Part shown: positions 28,754-33,133 of the stretch, one piece after another
Numbering within the stretch: the first letter of the stretch is position 1
Layout of the letters: every line of letters starts with the position of its first letter
Source: Deltaproteobacteria bacterium
GTDB taxonomy: Bacteria; Desulfobacterota; QYQD01
Direction of reading: 5' to 3'
Length of the DNA stretch: 33,133 nt
Assembly: GCA_007280345.1 (NCBI GenBank)
Contig: QYQD01000164.1
Location: forward strand, 1 to 33,133
The notes under the pieces: generated by a model
Database searches by the model: none
Seen by the model: the letters and a program-made list of their open reading frames with translations, nothing else
What the model was told of the DNA's origin: nothing
Translations under genes and position numbers: made by a program

Positions 28754-28787
28754 CCGGGGACCCCGCCTCGTGCAACAGGGCCCCCGG
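28754..28787 (-). promoter_or_regulatory. Hairpin A directly before a Shine-Dalgarno, loop TTGCACGAGG
   Basis: Minus-strand RNA forms a 12-bp stem (CCGGGGGCCCUG / CGGGGUCCCCGG) including two G-U pairs that would be mismatches in plus-strand RNA, with a 10-nt loop TTGCACGAGG. The stem ends 1 nt before AAGGAGGG of the zinc-ribbon gene. The same loop recurs at 31648-31675. Confidence 0.65.
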
Positions 28788-28819
28788 TCGCCATTGGATT
28801 AAAAAGGGAATTATATACT

Positions 28820-28939
28820 TTAGTCCCTATTAGGTTCTTCATCCTTGGAATCCTTAGCCTTTTTGGTTTTTGGTTTGGGCCGGTAGGATAAGACTTTATC
28901 GACAATCTTGTTTAGGATTTTGAGAGGTCTTTTGGCCAT
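28820..28939 (-). CDS. 39-aa basic protein
   Basis: MAKRPLKILNKIVDKVLSYRPKPKTKKAKDSKDEEPNRD, missing from the ORF track. A basic helix is followed by a Lys/Pro and then acidic tail. It begins 2 nt after the previous gene's TAA. The ribosome site is weak (GTAGATTAATT), so it may depend on coupling. The composition suggests RNA or DNA binding, which is only a guess. Confidence 0.5.
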   Translation of the reverse strand: MAKRPLKILNKIVDKVLSYRPKPKTKKAKDSKDEEPNRD

Positions 28940-28941
28940 AA

Positions 28942-29091
28942 TTAATCTACGGTTCCATTGCAGGCATTATATCTGCAAGCCTCAGCCTTCTTTTCATACC
29001 ACTCGCCCGTTATCTCATCATCACTCTCGTATGCTTCTCGGGATTTTCCATCAAGGCGATCGGCTTCATCAATCCATTCTTGGCGGGTCAT
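28942..29091 (-). CDS. 49-aa acidic protein
   Basis: MTRQEWIDEADRLDGKSREAYESDDEITGEWYEKKAEACRYNACNGTVD, missing from the ORF track. ATG 29091 overlaps the methyltransferase stop as ATGA and GGAG lies ~10 nt upstream. Predicted helical, acidic, with two cysteines at the C-terminus. No family recognised. Confidence 0.55.
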   Translation of the reverse strand: MTRQEWIDEADRLDGKSREAYESDDEITGEWYEKKAEACRYNACNGTVD

Positions 29092-29642
29092 TGCTTTTGT
29101 TCTCCTTTAATGAAATTGAAGGCGCTCTCTATACTGATAGCCAAGGCCAGAGAGAGTTGATAGGGAATCATGGCTCGTTCCGCCGCTTTACTGGAAGACA
29201 TTCGTTCTTTCCCCATATTTAATCTGATTTTTGAGAGAGGCGGGATGATACCCCAAAGGTAAATTGGGTATCCAATCCACGCCGGTTTTCCCAGAAGTGA
29301 ATTAAACCATTTAACGGCTCCCCGAGTGTTTTCGATAACCCAAAAACGGGGGTTTGCTTCTTGGATGACCCGGTACGTTGCTTGCACCAGTATCATTGAT
29401 GGTTCCTGCCCAGTGCGACACCAAGGCATAGACTCTCTGGAAAATTCTTCACAAGGCGGCGAGGCCCAGATTAAATCCAGTGGATCACCATCCCATGTGA
29501 AGGTTCGGATATCCGCCACTAAATCTGGTTTGAACTGCGGGTTATTGTCCAAGGTAGTAACTTGCCAACCCCTATCTTTCATGGCAGAACTGGCACCCCC
29601 AAGACCTGAAAACAGATCAAGCATTTGCAATGAGTCTGCCAT
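29088..29642 (-). CDS. Small DNA C5-cytosine methyltransferase
   Basis: 184 aa. MLDLFSGLGGASSAMKDRG is motif I, VTTLDNNPQFKPDLVADI motif II-III, IWASPPCEEFS motif IV with the catalytic PPC, and WVIENTRGAVKWF motif VI (ENxxG-type). LSSSKAAERAMIPYQLSLALA corresponds to the last motifs. It is half the length of typical Dcm enzymes and lacks an obvious target-recognition domain, as in other compact phage forms. It may protect phage DNA from restriction. No Shine-Dalgarno is seen before ATG 29642 or ATG 29624, and its first 26 nt overlap the transposase gene. Confidence 0.78.
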   Translation of the reverse strand: MADSLQMLDLFSGLGGASSAMKDRGWQVTTLDNNPQFKPDLVADIRTFTWDGDPLDLIWASPPCEEFSRESMPWCRTGQEPSMILVQATYRVIQEANPRFWVIENTRGAVKWFNSLLGKPAWIGYPIYLWGIIPPLSKIRLNMGKERMSSSKAAERAMIPYQLSLALAISIESAFNFIKGEQKQ

Positions 29643-30543
29643 AGGTGAGCCGTTTATTTGCGGTTGCGGCTATGAAACTTTCAAGCCGCTCAAGAGTATG
29701 CCGTTTGCAGTTACCGGCGTTCAGCCGGAAGGTAAACTCATTGACATAACGCCCCAGGTGCTTAGGGCTGGCATGATGATAAACGCCGTAAAGACCCCGC
29801 TTCAATGTAGCCCACACGCTGTCGATGCTGTTTGTGGTCACGCCGTCTTTAACATAATCCCCGGCGCTGTGATTAACCGACTTGTGCCGGTAAAGCAGAC
29901 CGTCCAGGCCAGAGTAAACAGGGGCATCATCCGTATGGATCATGGAGCCGATAGCCACATGGTCAAGGATTGCGCCATGCAGAGTCGCCTTATCCGGGCT
30001 TTTGAACGGCTTGGCAATCGTGTTGCCGCCCCTCTCCCGAAGTCCGACAACCCCGACCTTGCCGACAGAACCACGGCCAGCAAGCAACTTCTTGTTTTGA
30101 TGCTTGGCGGTTTCCTTGCCCCCGATATAGGTTTCATCAACTTCGATAATTCCCCGGAGTTCTGCAAGGTCATCGCCACAGGCTTCCCGGAGCCGATGCA
30201 GCATGAACCAGGCCGACCTTTGGGTAATGCCTATCTCCTTGGAGAGTTGCAGGGAGGATATGCCCTTCCTGGCCGTCACAAGAAGGTACATGGCATAAAG
30301 CCACTTATGCAGGGGAATGTGGCTCCGCTCGAAGATCGTGCCGGTGCGCACCGTGAAATCCTTAATGCAGGCATTGCAGCGGTAAAAGCCACCTTTAAGG
30401 GCATGGATTCGCTTCATTTCCCCGCAATGAGGGCATTTCACGCCCTTGGGCCACAGCCTGGATTCGAGATATTCCCTGGCCGATTCCTGATCGGGGAATC
30501 TCTCGAAAAGCTGAAAAGTGGAAATGGTGATTTTGTCTTTCAT
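29617..30543 (-). mobile_element. IS1595/ISXO2-type transposase gene
   Basis: 308 aa transposase CDS. An N-terminal zinc ribbon (CPHCGEMKRI ... YRCNACIKDFTVRTGTIFE) precedes the DDE domain: IIEVDETYIGG (first Asp), MIHTDDAPVYSGL (second Asp), and SVNHSAGDYVKDGVTTNSIDSVWATLKR (N/E region). A strong promoter touches the start codon. I find no terminal inverted repeats, and the 3' end overlaps the methyltransferase gene, so this looks like a lone transposase rather than a complete insertion sequence. Confidence 0.85.
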
Positions 30544-30549
30544 GTCTAT

Positions 30550-30577
30550 ATTATAACCATTTATTTTCGTGAGTCAA
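30550..30577 (-). promoter_or_regulatory. Sigma-70 promoter for a leaderless transposase transcript
   Basis: Minus-strand TTGACT (30577-30572), 16-nt spacer, TATAAT (30555-30550). Only 6 nt separate the -10 box from ATG 30543, so transcription would start on or next to the start codon and the mRNA would lack a Shine-Dalgarno. Confidence 0.75.
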
Positions 30578-30599
30578 GTATATAATCCCCATTAAAAAG

Positions 30600-30713
30600 C
30601 TACGTGTTCATGGGCATCACGATAGAGAAGTAATTCGGGTCATCGGCGCCCATGATCCGGGCCGGCTTATCGTGAGCCGTGGTCGAGAAGCAGGCCGAAA
30701 TATTTGGCCTCAT
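30600..30713 (-). CDS. 37-aa ORF, perhaps part of a frameshifted small gene
   Basis: From ATG 30713: MRPNISACFSTTAHDKPARIMGADDPNYFSIVMPMNT. The C-terminal part is protein-like. A second frame begins at ATG 30726 (MIEKYEAKYFGLLLDHGSR, stop 30667-30669), which overlaps the previous stop as ATGA and has the better ribosome site (GGAGG). The two frames overlap for 47 nt, so either there are two tiny genes or one gene with a +1 frameshift near 30670-30700. It is the last reading frame before the transposase. Confidence 0.4.
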   Translation of the reverse strand: MRPNISACFSTTAHDKPARIMGADDPNYFSIVMPMNT

Positions 30714-30722
30714 ATTTTTCGA

Positions 30723-30953
30723 TCATATTCCAGCCTCCTCCTCCACCTCAGCGTCAAAGTGCATCTGCGCCATATGGATGATGTAATCCGGTTCGATGCC
30801 GTTCTCCCGGGCCAGGTGCAGCAGGTCCGCCACCAGATCGTAGATGGAGGTGCCTATCTCTTCCTTGTGGCAATGGTCAAAAACAGCGTCCAGAGCCTTT
30901 TCTCCGATTGCGGCCCGCTCGTTATTGGTCACGATATGGTTTGCCTCTACCAT
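30723..30953 (-). CDS. Hypothetical 76-aa protein
   Basis: MVEANHIVTNNERAAIGEKALDAVFDHCHKEEIGTSIYDLVADLLHLARENGIEPDYIIHMAQMHFDAEVEEEAGI. Helical and acidic, of a type often seen in phage early regions, with no known role. GGAGG lies 7 nt before ATG 30953, in a 24-bp leader that is repeated with one mismatch before the DUF3150-like gene. Confidence 0.65.
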   Translation of the reverse strand: MVEANHIVTNNERAAIGEKALDAVFDHCHKEEIGTSIYDLVADLLHLARENGIEPDYIIHMAQMHFDAEVEEEAGI

Positions 30954-30978
30954 CGTCTTACCTCCAAAAAAGATGTTT

Positions 30979-31326
30979 TTATTTAAAGAGTCCCGGATGC
31001 TTCTCCGGTTCTACATACTCCGGAACCTCAACCCCCAACTCCCGCTCCAACCACTCCGCCACCAGGCGCCGGTGGCAGAACTCCCCCGGCTTCTCCCAGC
31101 AGAGCAGAATAGCGTCCTCCCCCAGCTCCTGATAAACCTTCCGGGGATCCAGGCGATCCAGGATTTCTTGATAGGCTGCCCGGTATTCTCCGTTTGTCAT
31201 TTTGAGCATTTGCCGGGTGGGGGCCAGGGCTTTATAGCGTCGGCCGGTCCAACCCCTGGGGGGATAAAGGGAAATTGATACCGCCTTCGGGTCCCGGCCA
31301 GCCCGGGCGAAATTGCTGGTTTGCAT
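30979..31326 (-). CDS. DUF488-like protein
   Basis: 115 aa. ILLCWEKPGEFCHRRLVAEWLERELGVEVPE is the C-terminal signature of DUF488, with its conserved Cys and CHR. The N-terminal VSISLYPPRGWTGRRYKALAPTRQML also fits the family (usually SI..PP.......+.L.P). Biochemical role unknown; phage copies are common. The stop of the preceding gene overlaps its ATG (TGATG-type junction at 31326). Confidence 0.75.
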   Translation of the reverse strand: MQTSNFARAGRDPKAVSISLYPPRGWTGRRYKALAPTRQMLKMTNGEYRAAYQEILDRLDPRKVYQELGEDAILLCWEKPGEFCHRRLVAEWLERELGVEVPEYVEPEKHPGLFK

Positions 31327-31631
31327 CAGTCCTCCCTTCTGATCTTAGTCAAGGCCAGTTTCGCAATTTCTTCCACGTCATAGTCCGTGGCTGACAACGG
31401 CCCGAAAGCCATTAAATCGGGGTCATCCCAAACCCCGCTGATCCTGGCCACGATAGCCCTGAGTGCCGAAACCAGGCCGGGAGCCGCTGAAAAAAGGATC
31501 GCGTAGCCCTCTTGATCCCCACCGATCATCTCGGCTATGCGGACCCGGGCCAGATTGTCCCCGACCCCCAAAATCTCAAAATTCTCATTCCCGTAAGAAT
31601 AAGGGGGCACTACCTCTAATTTTACAGGCAT
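31326..31631 (-). CDS. Hypothetical 101-aa protein
   Basis: MPVKLEVVPPYSYGNENFEILGVGDNLARVRIAEM ... AAPGLVSALRAIVARISGVWDDPDLMAFGPLS ... VEEIAKLALTKI. A small alpha/beta protein; the AAPGLVSALRAIV stretch recalls the NARLIAAAPDLLAAL motif of the protein at 28197-28484. No function assigned. AGGAGGCG precedes ATG 31631, immediately after hairpin B. Confidence 0.65.
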   Translation of the reverse strand: MPVKLEVVPPYSYGNENFEILGVGDNLARVRIAEMIGGDQEGYAILFSAAPGLVSALRAIVARISGVWDDPDLMAFGPLSATDYDVEEIAKLALTKIRRED

Positions 31632-31647
31632 ACTTCACGCCTCCTTT

Positions 31648-31675
31648 GGGGCCGCCCCTCGTGCAAGGCGGCCCC
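31648..31675 (-). promoter_or_regulatory. Hairpin B directly before a Shine-Dalgarno, loop TTGCACGAGG
   Basis: Minus-strand GGGGCCGCC-TTGCACGAGG-GGCGGCCCC: a perfect 9-bp stem with the same 10-nt loop as hairpin A. Three nt separate it from GGAGGCG of the gene starting at 31631. There is no U-tract, so it is not an intrinsic terminator. Confidence 0.7.
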
Positions 31676-31696
31676 GGTTGTGATGTGGTTATACCC

Positions 31697-32631
31697 TCAG
31701 GACAAGTCGATCATCCGCTTGTAGCTCTTGGACACCATGGTCACGTCCTCCACCTTGGAGGCTACCGCTGCCACCTGGTCAGCCAGGCCGGCTAACTGAG
31801 CCTTGAGGCCGTCGTTGTCCTTGAGTGCCTGGATGTCAACCCCGTCCAGGCCGGCCTTCAACTTCGCCAGTTCTTCTTCCAGGGGCTTGTAACCGAAGAT
31901 GTTCATCTCCCGGGCCCAGGTATGGAGGTTGCGGACCTTCTCCAGCGATTCGTTGCGGATGACTTTCCCTTCCTTCAGGCTCACGGATAGGCTGGCCACC
32001 ACTTCCCGGATACGCTTCTGATAGTCCAGAAAAGCCGTCTCGACCGCCTCCTGACACTTGGCCTCCAGTTCGTCCTTAGCCCGTTCATAGGCCGCCAGGA
32101 CCTCAGGGGCCGTGCTCTTGCTGGGGGGTTCTGCCGCTTTGATCTCGGTGATGGTCCAGAACATATCGAATTTGCGCCGCAGGACCTGAGCGTTGGCCGG
32201 ATAGTGGGGAGCCATTTTCTCCCAGGAGCCGGGCCATTTCGCTTCACAGAAAGCCTTCCAATCTTCCCGGATGGAATCGTACTTCTCGCAGAACTCGTCG
32301 GCCAGGGCCAGGTATTCGCCCTTGAGCTGCTCCAATTTCTCCATCGTCTTGGCCAGCCGGTTTTTGGGGGAACAACGCACCCACTCCAGCACGAACTCAA
32401 AGGTGCTGTCGTTCAGGAACCGCCGGGCCTCACTGACCTTGCGGTTGAAAGCCTGGCGCCACTCGGCCGGATAGAGTTTTTTGTTGCCAGGTGATAAAAT
32501 TCCGGGACCTCTTTCTCTTCCAAGCCCAGGTCTTTAGCGGTGAGGTTCACAATACCGGGCCAGCTCCGGGTGCAGAGCTGGATCGCCACCAGGCCGTCAA
32601 AACCGTTGCTGTCTTTCGCTTTCGGGGTCAT
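31697..32631 (-). CDS. DUF3150-like protein expressed across a -1 frameshift
   Basis: The first 52 codons (FDGLVAIQLCTRSWPGIVNLTAKDLGLEEKEVPEFYHLATKN) end in the slippery heptamer A_AAA_AAC. Moving to the -1 frame continues LYPAEWRQAFNRKVSEARRFLNDSTFEFVLEW and then the 231-aa ORF to 31697, giving 311 aa. The joined sequence fits the DUF3150 pattern (DLGL..., then K-K/N-L-x-P-x-E, then long coiled-coil helices). Without the shift the first frame stops after 72 codons. GGAGG precedes ATG 32631. The function of DUF3150 is unknown; a helical scaffold-like protein is plausible. An A-run sequencing error must be excluded. Confidence 0.7.
32476..32482 (-). promoter_or_regulatory. Slippery heptamer A_AAA_AAC (candidate -1 frameshift site)
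   Basis: Coding strand codons ACA AAA AAC: the heptamer A AAA AAC is in the correct phase for tandem -1 slippage, and the -1 frame is the one that restores the conserved protein. I see no clear downstream pseudoknot; GC-rich sequence (CCGGCCGAGTGGCGCC) begins ~6 nt later. Confidence 0.55.
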
Positions 32632-32651
32632 CGTCTTGCCTCCAAAAAAGA

Positions 32652-32750
32652 TTAGGCCGGGCCAGGCCCAGCCTTGTTGCGGTCCATCTCGTTCCCATCC
32701 AAAACCAGGGCGCCGCCGTCCTGGGTTTGGGAGAAAAAAGAGGGTTTTAC
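32652..32750 (-). other. Start-less protein-like frame following the 72-aa ORF
   Basis: In frame after the TAA at 32751-32753 the sequence reads VKPSFFSQTQDGGALVLDGNEMDRNKAGPGPA and a TAA. It looks coding, but the only start codon is an internal TTG. It may be a decayed small gene, a readthrough extension, or a frame joined at the T6 run. No firm call. Confidence 0.25.
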
Positions 32751-32969
32751 TTATAGGGAATTGGAGAACTTGACCAACATCCTCCCCAGTAGATTAGCCT
32801 CGTCCTTGGAAAGCACCACCCGCGTAATTCCTATCTTCCCCGTTACAGGGTGCGTACCATGGATAATCTGTAAGCGTATCCAGCCCACCATCATCTGGAG
32901 CCTCAGAGGGCCAACTTTCTCTCGGGTTCCAGCGGTATCGGTTCGCTGAATCGTTATCTGCTTCTGCAT
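32751..32969 (-). CDS. Hypothetical 72-aa protein
   Basis: MQKQITIQRTDTAGTREKVGPLRLQMMVGWIRLQIIHGTHPVTGKIGITRVVLSKDEANLLGRMLVKFSNSL. A short beta-rich protein ending in a helix; the SKDEANLLGRMLVKF end resembles the last helix of small phage proteins that follow DUF-type early genes. AAGGAGAGG precedes ATG 32969. Function unknown. Confidence 0.6.
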   Translation of the reverse strand: MQKQITIQRTDTAGTREKVGPLRLQMMVGWIRLQIIHGTHPVTGKIGITRVVLSKDEANLLGRMLVKFSNSL

Positions 32970-32979
32970 GAGCCTCTCC

Positions 32980-33129
32980 TTATCCGCACCATGGATTTTG
33001 ATTCAGTTCCTCGAAGCCCGGGGCTGGGGGGCCCAGGGTCGAAAGGATTTCCGCCGTCTCTTCCGTCCACCAGAGCGTAGAGGCGCCGCCATCTTCCGAA
33101 AAGACGATTTCAAGCTCGCTGTCCGGCAT
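32980..33129 (-). CDS. 49-aa acidic ORF at the right edge (5' end may lie outside)
   Basis: MPDSELEIVFSEDGGASTLWWTEETAEILSTLGPPAPGFEELNQNPWCG, missing from the ORF track. Strongly protein-like and acidic. Only 4 nt precede the ATG inside the window, so the ribosome site and even a longer N-terminus cannot be judged. It ends close to the Shine-Dalgarno of the 72-aa gene. Confidence 0.5.
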   Translation of the reverse strand: MPDSELEIVFSEDGGASTLWWTEETAEILSTLGPPAPGFEELNQNPWCG

Positions 33130-33133
33130 TGGT

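Noticed and set aside
29326-30585. 419-aa plus-strand ORF
   Set aside because: Antisense shadow of the transposase and methyltransferase genes, whose minus-strand products have clear catalytic motifs.
29590-30610. Terminal inverted repeats of a full IS1595 element
   Set aside because: I compared the sequence on both sides of the transposase and found no matching ends or target duplication by eye.
1-33133. tRNA genes or CRISPR arrays
   Set aside because: No cloverleaf-like segments or regularly spaced direct repeats were seen; the only long repeat pair is TR/VR.

Overview
The window is a stretch of a tailed double-stranded DNA phage or prophage (Caudoviricetes type). Every gene I can support lies on the minus strand, so the biological order runs from high to low coordinates. 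Genes are tightly packed, many stop/start pairs overlap as ATGA, GTGA, TTGA, TGATG or TAATG, Shine-Dalgarno sequences are canonical, and TGA is used freely as a stop (standard bacterial code). Promoters look like sigma-70 sites. A lipobox-bearing BamE-like protein hints at a diderm host. I see no integrase, tRNA, rRNA or CRISPR array, and no marker that fixes the host taxon.

Layout in transcription order. (1) 33.1-26.4 kb is an early or accessory block of small genes: a DUF3150-like gene split by a canonical A_AAA_AAC slippery site, a DUF488-like gene, a lone IS1595/ISXO2-type transposase, a small C5-cytosine methyltransferase, a zinc-ribbon protein, several unannotated ORFs of 37-56 codons, and a Gp3-like recombination directionality factor. 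(2) 26.4-20.1 kb holds a Cas4/AddB-like PD-(D/E)XK nuclease flanked by two paralogous HNH endonucleases, a RecF/SbcC-like ATPase, small proteins and a BamE-like lipoprotein. (3) 20.0-11.0 kb is the packaging and head module: terS, terL, portal, MuF-type protein, protease/scaffold, decoration protein and major capsid protein. (4) 11.0-0.1 kb is a cargo-like block placed between the capsid genes and what looks like the first head-tail connector gene at the left edge.

The cargo block is the most notable part. It contains a complete diversity-generating retroelement (DGR): a C-type-lectin-like target protein with a 3'-terminal variable repeat, avd, the template repeat and a reverse transcriptase. 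TR and VR are both 113 bp with no gaps. They differ at 19 positions, and 17 of these fall on template adenines. It is followed, with overlapping stop/start codons, by an unknown gene, a 42-codon stub of a zinc-alcohol-dehydrogenase-like protein, a radical SAM enzyme, a methyltransferase, a sulfotransferase, a three-domain glycosyltransferase, an APS-kinase-like P-loop protein and a second sulfotransferase. I infer that the downstream part builds or decorates a sulfated glycan or virion component, with the kinase supplying PAPS. What it modifies is not visible from sequence.

Other points that stand out: a MuF gene whose conserved HPxCRC-type motif carries TGA where the first Cys is expected, followed by a hairpin and a 12-codon in-frame extension that ends as ATGA on the next gene; two hairpins with an identical 10-nt loop placed directly before Shine-Dalgarno sequences; and a portal leader with tandem dyads 21 bp apart, a promoter and an intrinsic terminator upstream of a TTG start.
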